Assembly (NCBI GenBank): GCA_029747015.1
Contig: JAKOGI010000436.1
Span: 482,501 to 546,500, forward strand
DNA from: Carnegiea gigantea
Taxonomy: Eukaryota > Streptophyta > Magnoliopsida > Caryophyllales > Cactaceae
Direction: 5' to 3'
DNA: 64,000 nt
A program made the translations under genes and the position numbers. Positions 1 to 11,149 of this stretch are shown here, piece by piece (the stretch's first letter is position 1; each line of letters starts with the position of its first letter). The notes under the pieces were generated by a model that worked only from the letters and a program-made list of their open reading frames with translations, had not been told where the DNA came from and did no database searches.

Positions 1-1253
1 GGGGAAGTTGACCTCACAACTCCTAGTTCTCACCCAATACAACTCTTTTCTTGTCACAATATTTAGACCTGGCAAATGGGTCATTCGGTTCGGGTATGGA
101 TTGGGTCAAGTTCGGGTTGGATCATGTTCGGGTTAAATAACATTTCGGGTCGTTTCGGTTTGGGTCGGATATGGTTCGGTTCGGGTCGATTTCGGGTCAA
201 CCAATTTTTGGTCAAATACGCTCGTCATGCCAAAACAAACAACTTTGTGGAAAATTTCGGGTCGGGTAAGGTTCGGTTCGGGTCAATTCGGGTTTTGGGT
301 CTACTTTCGGGTGAGTATATTTCGGGTGTCGGATCGGATATGGGTTCGGGTCATTCAGTTCGGGTTTCAGGTTTCGGGTCAGTTTTGCCAGGTCTAACAA
401 TATTTATCTCAACACAACTCAAGTAAATAACAGCTTAGGAAGCAAAGATTGCAACCATAAGCTTAATATCTATTAAAGATCTTTTGGTCCCTTTTTTAAG
501 CTCTTCTCCATTTGTTCCTCTAAATTCTTCAAGGATTATATATCATTGATAGAGGAACTAGCGGTTGCGCCTTTGATCAGCAAGATCTGGTAATTCGAGG
601 TTATATCTTCATAGCACTACGTTATTTAACAAATGTCCACAACTTGTAGTTTTGGATTAATTAGGCAAGTGCAACATCATATCAATACCCTAAATCAATG
701 ATTAAAATATCTTCTCTGATCCACCAATTAGCTGTTGGACTTTCTTGATCGGCAATAGCACTTTGATCATAAAATCTACACATGGCCACTATTTATAATT
801 AAACAGATTTAGTCCAAGTATAATTGTATCCAGTCAAATTAATCATCGTAAATTAGGTTCATAATCATATCTTTATATGTATCTCTAAAAATATTATATC
901 TAATGTGCTACAATATTGAGATATGATTTTCCAAATTATATATTAATAATATCCCAAGAAATAACAAGGAGGATATGTCTTTAATCTTATTCAATAATAA
1001 TGAGATTTCAAGTTCAAAATTTAAATCTCATGTAGTCAAATTCATTTACCTGGTGTAATTTATCTCCTTCACAATGGTACACCAAATAATATAGGTAAGT
1101 CCAAAAATATAGAGTCAATTTAAAAGTTGCACCACTAAAAATATTATATATGAAATAGAAACAACTAAATATTCATTAGAAAAACTATTTCATGTATAAT
1201 TACTTTCCACATTGTTTGTTATCATCAAAATCAGGTTGTGACTCATAGAGTCA
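1..1253 (-). repeat. 3' LTR (left) of a minus-strand copia element, cut by window edge
   Basis: Positions 1-63 and 405-1253 align through their length with 5785-6180 joined to about 9740-10224 plus 11141-11149, in direct orientation. These two copies are the LTR pair of one element. The LTR ends in CA at 1252-1253 and is followed by a pyrimidine run (1258-1271), which is a polypurine tract on the minus strand. About 200 bases of the LTR lie left of the window. A hAT-type MITE interrupts this copy and is absent from the right copy. Confidence 0.8.
64..396. mobile_element. hAT-type MITE with perfect TIRs and 8-bp TSD
   Basis: A 333-bp element with a perfect 13-bp terminal inverted repeat, TAGACCTGGCAAA at 64-76 and its complement at 384-396. 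It is flanked by a perfect 8-bp target-site duplication ACAATATT (56-63 and 397-404). The 8-bp duplication points to the hAT superfamily. The interior is filled with degenerate copies of TTCGGGT/GGGTCGGGT, the kind of subterminal repeat that hAT transposases bind. The paired LTR near 5835-5855 shows the uninterrupted site. No transposase is encoded. A larger relative lies at 35357-36523. Confidence 0.9.
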
Positions 1254-2497
1254 ATAATCCCTCTCTTTTTTATGATGATAAACAATTTATGGTTGGTAAT
1301 GAAATGCATACAATTGATTCTTGCATACACTTACCATCAATCAAGATTCTTCTCCCTCTTTGCCATCATTAAGAAGGTATATAGAATCTTTCATGACAAA
1401 TTAATGGCATATCTCCCCCTTAATATGATAACACAAAGGCTTAAGCATGGATTTTCAAAAAATGTATCATCAAAATCAGTTGCATATGACTTATCAGCTT
1501 GATTTTGTCATGGATAATACACATGATGATTGTGAGACATATTAACAACTTAAAAACGAGTGCTAGTTATTCAAAGTTTATTATGTCTCCCCTTTCAAAA
1601 ATAATTTAAGGCATATAAATATGCCAAATTAGATCATGTTAAGAGCCTCATCTACTTCAAAAATTAATTGACCCGTATATAATTCATGAGATAAGATAGA
1701 ATTATAACTTGTCTAGTCACAAAATAACACAGCATTATTCATGCCAGAATTTATGAAATAATTAGATGATCCTAATGGCAATGATCCAGCGGGGGCTGTC
1801 CTTCAAGCATGCAGACGTAACAAACAATCAAATGCAAATGTTATGTCACATGATCCATACTATTTTTTCCCCTTTTTAACATGATACATACAGTATTCAT
1901 ACATGTAAGGGTATAGGGACTAGGGTCGTAAGGATATAAGAATATTGGCAATTAGGAACATATATTATCTCCTTTTTAAAGGCAAATACTAATAGCAAGT
2001 TAATCAAAACATTATCTACCTCGTATAGACATAAATGCCGCATATAGCATCACATAGGGGTCTGGGCCATGACTACTCAAATGGATTGATGCTATTACAC
2101 TTACCATAATCTTTATTCCGAATTTTGTGATTCATCAAAAGCTGGTATGAGAAGGGACAAATCTAGAATTTGTAACATGTGGAGAACTTGTATTATTTTT
2201 CAATCTCATGAGGTTTTGTGATTTCCCAAGCGATGCATATTTTAAACCCCCTTGAATATTATGTATAGTAGGGTCACTGGATTTTAGCACCTTGAAAGCT
2301 TTAAATTAAAAAACATTAATGCTAAAAGAGGACTTTCGCTCAGTTCATGACAATTAAATATAATAAGAATGGGGTAAAAGCTTAAGACTTATCATCATAA
2401 TCATGATGCATATATAGACTATAAAAATTTACTAACCAAGACAATAGGGTATCGTTATAGCTAAGACCGAGCAATGTTAACACAAATGCGCGCGTGC

Positions 2498-2501
<4 letters not shown>

Positions 2502-2532
<31 letters not shown>
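2502..2532. repeat. TA dinucleotide microsatellite
   Basis: A short run of TA repeats preceded by a GCGCGTGCG patch, inside the non-coding part of the copia element. Confidence 0.9.
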
Positions 2533-2533
<1 letters not shown>

Positions 2534-3959
2534 TATTATGCATAAATGGGATGGGATTGATCGTAGTGGCAAGACTGGGCTTAATAATGATGCATTAATT
2601 AACCAGAGTTACATGAAAATAAAAATATGTTATTTGTTAGGCTCTGTGAACATCTTAACATACCACTTAAGTAGAGAGAATATGAATACGACACACTATA
2701 AAACATGCTACTACTTTTCCTTTTAAGATTAATTTAGCAACAACATAAACTGTTCATAAACATATTAGATAATAGAATATTGACTATAAAGAATACATAA
2801 CTCTCCCCCTATGAAAATTAATTTTGAGCCAAGTACGCATGTACAAGTAGTAGACACATATCTCTGAAAAGTAACTCAAGCAACGTATGAGCACAAAATC
2901 ATATCAGAGATATAATAAATATCAAGCTAGAAGAAACAATCTCGCCTTTTTGAAGGTAATTAAAGCATGCAATATTTTGTATAGTCACTTAGAAAAATTA
3001 TAGAGTATAAATCAAGTTTCTCTCCCATTTATGAAAAAATAACGAATGTAATATATATCTTATGTAGGGCAGAGGATCAGGGGAAAAAAAAAAAGAAATT
3101 TTTTTAAGAACATAATTTTCTCCATTATATATTAAAAAATATTGTAGGAACATTTTAAGATTATTATAGAAGATTAAATTATCCCATGTTCCAAAAGGAA
3201 CTCATGCAAACATAATTATCAACAAATCTTATTTTACTAGGAACATGGATTTATCAAAGCATGTTCATGCCCCACTAATCATAAAATATTGCATACCTGA
3301 ACCTGCAACCTGTATAGGACACTAATTTAAGGACAATAAATAATCTCATGTCTACTTAAACAAAATACTCCCCCAAAAAGAGGAATAAACTAAAATTCGT
3401 CATTTAGAAATGTCTAACAAGTCTTTCATCTGTGGTTATATGAATTACACATACATAAGTGTCTCTTGAGTATCTACAACGATAAGCATAATCATCTGTC
3501 CCACTATAGAAAATATTTAATGGATGTGGAAAAATTCACAACATAAAGGAAACGTGACAATCACAACAGAAAATGAAGTTTCACTCAGATATAGACGTAA
3601 AAGTAGGAGAACTTATTCGAACAGATTGAAGACACATTCCGTGCACATACTATGAAGTTATTATCAGTCCAGTACATAAACCAATGTGAATCTTCAAGCA
3701 TGGAATTATCAATTATTGATTTTTCTTTAACAAACAACATGTTGTAAAAACGAATTATCCAAAAAATAAAATAAAAATTAAAAAGATTACCAATAAAATC
3801 TCAACAATTCTTGAGCATCCAATTGTAAATTGAAAATTCATTTCATTTGGACGTAAAGTATTCCCATAAAAACAAACTCAGACTCTTTTCAAAACACTTC
3901 TCAAAAATTTGGTCCATATAGGTTAGTGTTTACTATATTCGATGACCTTCTGCCTTTTG

Positions 3960-5560
3960 ATACCCAAATTTGAACAATTCAGAACTTCATTTCCTACGAG
4001 GACAAGACTAAGCAATGTGTCCAACTTGAGAACAATCATTACATACTTTTGAACCATGATTATCGAATGCCGATTTAACAGAGAAATTTTAATAAGACTT
4101 CTCTTTATTAAGAGGATTGTAGCCCCATCCTTCTTTGTCGAGCGATTCTTTTTGTGAACAAAGTAACTTGTTTAAACTTTTCTGCCCTTCTTTACATTTT
4201 AGAATCACCTTTTGATGATCATCACACTCAATTTGCAATTCGGAAATTTTATGTTGATCAAGAACTTTAATGCTATCGTGAAGATTATCATTTAGTTTCC
4301 AAAATTGTACTTTTTTGTGTTAACTCACCGACTGTCTTCTTTAAGGCTTTACATTTAGACAAACACCTTTGTTCCATATTAGTGCAATTGATTAAAGTCT
4401 CAACCAATCCTTCTTTTGAATATTCATAAAGTGTAGAAGGATCTATCTTATTCGAGCTTTCATACTTGGTTTCCTTACCAGTATCACTTTTTGCCATGAG
4501 GCACAAGTTACATCTTTGATCCTCATCCTTATCGTCATCACTTGAGTTGTTATCACTCCATGTAGTAGTCATCATCTTTTTGTGGTCTTTCTTTTGGATT
4601 AAAAGGCAATCTTTTATCGTATGTCCTGGTAAACTACAACTATAGTAAGCAATGATATTACTATCACTCTTATAATTCGAAATTTTTTTTTTTTTTAACC
4701 TTTGGAGTGTTTGTCATTTCTTCTTGAAATTCCCTCCTTCTTGCATGCCCCTTTTTGTTTCTTCAATTGTAGGATTTTCTTCACTCCTTGGGTAATTAGA
4801 TCTATTGCATCGTCTTCACCACTTAACACTTCTCCAGAAGGACTAAACTCTTTATTTTTAGTCTTGAATGCAATACTGTTCATAATAAAAGCTTCTACCT
4901 CATCTTCTTTAAGGTGAATCTCATGCGTGAGAACCTTTCCTAGAAGATCATCTAGTTCTAACTTCTTGAGATCTTATGCTTCCTCAATTGTTGTAACCTT
5001 GGGCCCCACTTGTTCTTTGGGATACACTGAAGGATCTTTCTCACCATTTCGTCATTAGTCTAGGTCTTGCCATCACACTTCAAGTTGTTGGTGACGTTGC
5101 TAAATCGAGTGAACATGTCTTAAATGGATTCATATGACGGCATCTCGAATAGTTCATACTAATGTACGTACAAGTTTATTTTTGTTTCTTGAACTTAGCT
5201 TGTCCTTTCATAGGTGACTATCAACTTGTTCCAAAATGCGTTTAGCTGTATCACAACCAGAAATTCGATTACATTCATTAGCATCTAAACCACAATAAAG
5301 AATGTGTTGTGCCCTTGAGTTCTTAGTGTTTGTTTAATCAACACTAGTATATTGATCCATTGATTTATCCACTTCTTCTTCCTTCGGGTCCATTGTTCAC
5401 AATCTCCATAGTTTTATATCTGCATAGCATGTTTCCAATAAGAGAAATTTTAGTTCCTCTAAATAAATGAGTTCTAGCAGTACATTAACTCTCAATATTG
5501 GCATTTCCTGAAAAGTCCTTATCATCACCCACTTGACTGTTAAATTAAAGGAAATGTGGA
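3960..5560 (-). pseudogene. Decayed copia gag (UBN2-type) with damaged zinc knuckle
   Basis: On the minus strand, open pieces at 4883-4695 and 4575-4288 have the composition of plant copia gag C-terminal regions, with acidic Ser/Asp runs and Lys-rich segments. Between them, near 4665-4600, a CX2CX4HX4C zinc-knuckle pattern is readable, but its first cysteine codon now reads tyrosine. Upstream codons near 4980-4890 give the usual acidic linker. Several stops and frameshifts separate the pieces, so no functional protein is expected. Gag would form the virus-like particle that packages the element RNA. It lies just downstream (in element sense) of the primer-binding site, as expected. Confidence 0.55.
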
Positions 5561-5563
5561 ACT

Positions 5564-5576
5564 GGCTCTGATACCA
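5564..5576 (-). other. tRNA-Met primer-binding site of the copia element
   Basis: The minus strand reads TGGTATCAGAGCC, the standard plant copia primer-binding site for initiator tRNA-Met. It lies two bases from the LTR edge at 5579 and fixes the element's orientation as minus. Confidence 0.9.
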
Positions 5577-6179
5577 ATTGAAGATTTAGATCACCCTAGA
5601 GAAGGATATTTTAACGAGTTTAGGTCTCAATTAAGCTTAGTCCTCGCCTAGAGTTATTCAACTCTAGGATTATAACTCTCTTCTTCTCTTATTATGATGA
5701 ACTTGCTTACAAAGATCCTTACAAAGTTCTTAGAGTCTGCCCATTGTCAAGATCTCAACTCTTAAATTGACCTCTCAATTTAAGCTTAGGGGTTAACCTC
5801 ATAACTCCTAAGCCCTCACCCAATGCAACTCTTTTCTTATCATAATATTTCTCTCATTACAACTCATGTAAATAACAGCTTAAGTGAACAAAGATTGCAA
5901 CAGTAAACTTAATGTCTCTTAAAGATGCTTCGACGCCTTTTCTTCTTCAGCTCTTTGTCCATTTATTCCTTTTAAATTCTTCAAGGATTATACAATGTTT
6001 ATCAAGGAACTAACGTTGCGCCTATGGTTAGTAAGAGCTGTAAATTTGACATTCTAACTAATAGCACCATCTTATTGTCCAAATGTCCACACATGTAGCT
6101 TTGGATTGATTAGGCAAGTGGGACACCATATCAATACTCTAAATCAATTATTGCAATATCTTGTCTAATCCACCAATTT

Positions 6180-9100
6180 TTGAATAAAACAGGGGAATTA
6201 TATTAATGTGTTTTTAATATAAGTACACATGTCTCTAGTAGCCAAATCGTAGACAGTATCTGGCCCCTCTTCCTCCCATATTCTTTCCTAGGAATCGATA
6301 GGTTGGAAGTGGGCGATTGCATGGGCAACCGAATTACATCCCCGTTTAACATAGTTCCAAGCCACAAAATCAAATCTAGTTATTTGGAACCTCCTTCTTA
6401 CAAAGCTTGTTGATAAGTGCCTGTGAGTCCCCTTCCACCATCAAGCTTCGAAACCCATGAGCAGCAGCTATACTCATTGCAAAATAGCATGCTCTTGTTT
6501 CTTCAAGTTCAAGATCTAGAAAGCCCGGCCCCTGTTTCACCCCAGCCAGCACCACATCCCCCAAATTATTCCTTATAACAAATCCACACCCTCGACACCC
6601 CTCTCCTACCTTCCCAGCTTCGAAGTTGAGCTTAAAAGCGCCTGTGATAGGCGGTTTCTAGAACAGAGAGTGAGTAGTTACAAGCTGCGTATTTCGAGTG
6701 TTAAAATCTCTAAAATGTCTCACAAATGAAACTGCCCAAGGCGCCAGCCACTTACCCATACCCCCTCCACTGTGTCCAAAGATGAAGCAATTCCTCTCGT
6801 TCCATATTTCCCATATGACAGCAACAAACTCGCCCAATCTGTCTCGATCAAGGACGCGTTTTGCTAATATTAGCCTATCCATCACCGAGAATGGGCTACT
6901 CCGCCAAAGCTGCTCGTCAAACTCACTCTCCCTCCAAATCTCAGTTGCCAAGGGGCACTCGAACAACGTATGAACGTCAAAGTCTTCCAGCGCCCCATAT
7001 ATTTCGCAGCTCATACCAAAACTGGGAATTCTTCTGGCTATGTTATTTTTGGTAGCAAGGGCCCCTACTCCCACCTTCCACCCAAACAGCCTTACCCTTG
7101 GTGGAACGTCCAGGGTCCAAACCATCTTCCAAAAAGCCTTCCCCAACTCACTGTTGGATGAAGGTTTGCCTCATGTCTTCAACGATCTCACCAAATGGTA
7201 TGCTAATTTAACTGAAAAATCACCTTTTGGAGTGAGATGCCATACTAATTTATCTGTTGGCCAGCTAGTGCACAACGGGATTTGAAGGATTAGCTCTGCA
7301 TCAATGGGCACGAATGTTTGTCGAACTAGCTCCTCCCTCCAGTAACCCATCTCGTTGTCAATCAATTCAGCCACAAGCGTACTTTGATTATTTGGTTGAT
7401 CGCTACTGATGGCTATAAATGAGAATGGCCTGGGTAGCCACCTTGCTGTCCATATGTTAGGGTTGTTCCCGTCACCAACAATCCACCTAGACCCCTTCAC
7501 AATCACTTTCTTAACTCCATGCAAACTCCTCCACATGAAACTTGGTTTTGCGCCAAGCCCCGTGGAGAGAATATCGCCAGTTGGGTAATATTTTGCCTTC
7601 AATATACGTCCAACCAGTGAGTCCTCCTCTTGGACCCGCCTCCAAACTTGCTTTGCCAATAGAGCATCATTAAAAGCTGCAAGATCACGAAAGCCGAGAC
7701 CCCCTCGATCTTCTTATCACAGAGTTTTGCACTCCTAACCCAATGAATTTTCCTTCTACAAGGATCGTGACTCCACCAAAAACGATTAGTCATAGCTTGG
7801 ATAGATGAACAGAGGTCTTTGGGTAATTTAAACAGACTCATAGCATAGGTGGGAATAGCTTGGGCCACAACCTTTATGAGCACTTCCCTACTCGCCCAAG
7901 AAACCAACCTGTCCATCCATCCCGTCAAACGCTTCCCAATTCGATCTTTCACTGCCAGGAAAGCTTTCTTTTTTGATCTACCAATGTAACTGGGAAGACC
8001 TAAATATTTCTCCTGGGCAAGAACCTCCTAATACCCATCTCCAGTAAAATATCCGCTCCATGCTGTTGTGGAATACCTTTCTCGAACGTAATACCTTTCT
8101 CAAACGTAATGCTGGATTTACTGAAATTGACTTGTTGCCCAGAAGCTCCCTTGTAGACCCTCAAGATATTCTTAACCACCCTTGCTTGGTCACTCATAGC
8201 TTTACAAAAGAAAATGGAGTCGTCTGCAAAGAGTAGATGAGCAATGGATGGCGCTTCCGCACTAACCTTATGGCCCTAAAGCAGATTATGAGCTTCGGCC
8301 TTCTTCAAAAGGCCACTCAAACCTTCTGTCACAAACAAGAATAAGTAAGAGGATATCGGATTCCCTTGTCTAAGCCCACAAGAAGGTTTAACCCGACCCC
8401 TAGGCTCTTCATTGATGTTGAAGGACAAGGTAGAAGTTTCTACACATGACATCACCACGTCCACCCAAGAGTTCCTGAACCCCATTTTTAACATTACACC
8501 CCGCAAGAACTTCCACTCTACTCGGTCGTATGCTTTGCTCATATCGACTTTGATAGCCATTGACCCATTTCGATTGCTCTGACTCAACATAGAGTGGAAA
8601 ATTTCATAAGAGATTAGAATATTATCAGTTATGAGTCTGCCCGGAGTAAAGGCACTTTGTGTTTCTGTGATGATCTTGGGTAATAGTATCTTTAACTTGT
8701 TCATGACCACTTTGGTAACTAGCTTGTAAAGCACGTTACGCAGACTTATCAGCCTAAAATCTGTCATTTTTGTAGGCTTCTGTACCTTTGGGATGAGCAG
8801 GACGTTGGTGTGATTTAGATTTGGTGGGAGCCCCCCACCCGAGAGAATGTGCTTTACCAAAGAGACCACATCCCTACCTACAATGTCCCAATAATGCTGG
8901 AAGAAAAGGGCGTTAAACCCATCCGGGCCAGGCGACTTAGTGGGGACCATCATCTTGAGAGCCTCGTGAATCTCTATTTCACTGTAGGGCTTATTCAGTA
9001 TGGTGTTCATATCTTCAGTCACCCTGGTAGGGATGGTCTCCAAAACTTCCTCCGAATGAGAGGATCCTGCTGTAGCAAACAAGTTAGTGACATAGTCAAT

Positions 9101-9730
9101 AATTGTGTTCTCCACTTCGTTATCAGATTCCACCTACGTTCCGTCATCCTTTTCAAGACGAGATATAGTATTGATCGCCCTCCGCATCTTCATTCTTACA
9201 TGAAACCATCTGGAATTAGAATCTCCATATTTACGGAAGTCCGCCTTGGCTCGTTAGGCCCAGAATACTTCCTCTTTGCGCCTCAGGCTACTAATCTCGT
9301 TCAGCAGATTGCGTCGGCGATGAATATTCTTCTCACCTTTCAGCTGTTCAGCCAGCTGCCTGATCCGGTGTTGTATCTCCCCAAACATTTCATGGTTCCA
9401 TCGTGCAAGAGCTCTTGAGCACCCATCAATCTTGGAAGTCACATTTGTCCAAGGATCATCCCATGCAGTGGCCTCCCATACTTCTTTAATTAATTGTCTA
9501 CAACTCTCTTCCTGGAGCCACATATTCTTAAACTGAAAGTGCCTCCTCCCTCTTCCCTTTCTAACTCGGCCTTGTTGAAGCTTAACCAGCCGCGGCAGAT
9601 AGTCAGACAACTGTTCATCCAGATGCACGACTTCAACTTCAGGAAATAGAACGGACCATTCGACTGAAGCACAAAAGCGGTCTAACCTCTCTTCAATAAC
9701 TTCTCTGTCCTCTCTTGATTCCCAATAGCA
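6180..9730 (-). mobile_element. 5'-truncated L1-like LINE inserted in the copia LTR
   Basis: A minus-strand non-LTR retrotransposon of the plant L1 type. In element order it has the C-terminal end of the endonuclease domain, reverse transcriptase, the zf-RVT region and a C-terminal RNase H domain. The 5' end is cut inside the endonuclease, the usual result of incomplete target-primed reverse transcription. The left edge (element 3' end) has only a very short A run, seen as T's at about 6177-6181. No clear target-site duplication was found, and a small piece of LTR may have been lost at the right junction. Confidence 0.85.
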
Positions 9731-9745
9731 CCTTGGCCAAAACAA
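6240..9745 (-). pseudogene. LINE ORF2: endonuclease end, RT, zf-RVT, RNase H; broken
   Basis: One decayed ORF read right to left. 9720-9254 covers the endonuclease C-terminus and linker (ERLDRF-type motif). 9133-8276 is the RT domain, with the SPGPDGF, PGRLITDN, DMSKAYDRVEW and GLRQG blocks recognisable. An in-frame TAG at 8278-8276 then interrupts just before the catalytic FADD box (about 8240-8228), which is itself intact. 8197-8000 continues RT and holds an 18-bp tandem duplication. 7952 to about 7700 is the thumb region, followed by a frameshift into 7659-7171. 7146-6658 is the zf-RVT region. 6660-6300 is the RNase H-like domain (EGDS motif). Multiple breaks make it non-functional. Confidence 0.85.
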
Positions 9746-10224
9746 ATCTGCACATGACCACTGTTTTTAATTTAATGGATTTAGTCCAAGTGTAATTATA
9801 TCTAATCAAATTAATTAGTCTAAATTATTTTCATAATCGTATCTTCATTTGTATCTCCCAAATTATGATATCTAATATACTCCAATATTAGGATATGATT
9901 TGCCAAATAATATATCAATAATATCTCACAAAATAAAAAGGATAATATGTCTCTAATCTTATCAATAATAATAAGACTTCAATTTCAAATATTAAATCTC
10001 ATGCAATCAAATTTATTTAGCTCATGCAATTTGCCTCCTTAAAAAGATTACATCAAATAATATATGTATAGGTTCTAAAATATATAGTTAATTTAATAAG
10101 TTGGACCAATAAAAATATTATATATGAAGTAGAGAAATGATTAAATATTCAATAAAAAAACTATTGCATATATAATTAGTTTCCATATTGTCGGTCATGA
10201 CGAAAACCAAGATGTAACTCATAT
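9740..10224 (-). repeat. Continuation of the right copia LTR between two insertions
   Basis: This aligns with 770-1244 of the left LTR, differing by scattered substitutions and small indels. It resumes after the LINE and stops where the MITE-like element begins. Confidence 0.75.
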
Positions 10225-10599
10225 GTAGCATTTGGTTGAAAATAATGCAATCACTATGTAATGGAATTAACCATGTAATGCAATTGTTAGTGTAGCGGAA
10301 TGGGATAATAATTACATTACAATGTTTGGTTACAAAGTTTTTACAAGTGTAATGAAATGAATTCATTTACAAACAATACTTAATTTTACATGTGGCGTGA
10401 AGTACTTGCAATTCAATTCCCATTTTATTTTTGCCTATTTTAATTGTTTGTAACTTTGTTGATAATTATCATCAAACATCTTATTATTATGATTATGATG
10501 TTTCATATAAGACTTACTTCACTCTATTTCTTCTAGATTAGAATAATGTAATATTGTTCAAGTTTACCAAGTAGAGAGAAGAAGAAGAAGAAGAAGAAA

Positions 10600-10653
<54 letters not shown>

Positions 10654-10682
10654 TGTGTGTGTGTGTGTGTGTGTCTGTGTGA

Positions 10683-10741
<59 letters not shown>

Positions 10742-11140
10742 GATGTCTAAAACGTACAAAAATGCAATTACAATAATACGATCAGGGTCTAGGTTAAACT
10801 TTATCTAATATGGAGATGAGAGAGAGGGCTAAGGGGGGCTTCAAACCTTTAAAAAAGTGGTGCCAAAGTAATAAAAGAGGGGAAGTAGAGGATAGATAAT
10901 GGAGAGAATAGAGAGAAAGTTTGCAAATATAATAGCTTATAGTTGGGTAGATTTTGATTCAAAGCTATGTAATCACAATAATTTAAGAAAAGTCAAGTAA
11001 TTGTAATTGCATAGATTAAGGTAATGTGATTACAATGCGATTTTGATTACATTCCTTAATGGTAACCAAACATGGTAATGAAATCACCATTAGTTTTTTG
11101 ATTGCATTACTTCTTTGATTACACGGAATCAAACAAGCCA
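10225..11140. mobile_element. MITE-like element carrying compound microsatellites
   Basis: The ends form an imperfect inverted repeat. The left end reads GTAGCATTTGGTTG, and the complement of the right end reads GGCTTGTTTGATTCC. Both flanks then continue in runs rich in TGTAATG/TGCAATC-type words. The left LTR copy shows the uninterrupted target at 1244-1253. The target-site duplication is not clear, so the superfamily is left open. The middle holds the microsatellite array at 10578-10738. Confidence 0.55.
10578..10738. repeat. Compound microsatellite (GAA)n(ATG)n(TG)n(AG)n
   Basis: Four adjoining simple repeats: GAA near 10578-10599, ATG near 10600-10651, TG near 10651-10687 and AG near 10687-10738. 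Open frames across it encode only single-residue runs and are not genes. Confidence 0.95.
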
Positions 11141-11149
11141 ATATAGTCA

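Larger units (their letters stand above)
1254..5578 (-). mobile_element. Internal region of a minus-strand Ty1/copia element (probable Sirevirus)
   Basis: This is bounded by the two LTRs, with the polypurine tract at 1258-1271 and the primer-binding site at 5564-5576. Only gag-like coding sequence is visible, in the right third. Positions 1272 to about 3900 show no reverse transcriptase or integrase motif in any frame. That non-coding part carries repeated pyrimidine clusters on the plus strand (near 1349, 1412, 1586, 1866, 1968, 2801, 2941, 3020 and 3367), which read as polypurine-tract-like motifs on the element's sense strand. Such arrays upstream of the 3' LTR are, from memory, a Sirevirus trait. 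The pol region seems to have been lost, so the copy is non-autonomous. Confidence 0.6.
5579..11149 (-). repeat. 5' LTR (right) of the copia element, split by later insertions
   Basis: The LTR runs from TG at 5579 to CA at 11149 but is interrupted twice. LTR sequence occupies 5579 to about 6180, about 9740-10224, and 11141-11149. The insertions are a LINE and a MITE-like element. Alignment with the left LTR (405-1253) shows both interruption points as continuous sequence. Without insertions it is about 1.1 kb. Confidence 0.75.

Noticed and set aside
1254..3900. Hidden pol gene in the copia element
   Set aside because: No RT, integrase or RNase H motif was found in any minus-strand frame. The stretch is non-coding and carries purine-tract-like motifs.
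8849..9418. 189-codon plus-strand open frame
   Set aside because: It is antisense to the LINE reverse transcriptase and endonuclease linker, which have clear motifs on the minus strand.
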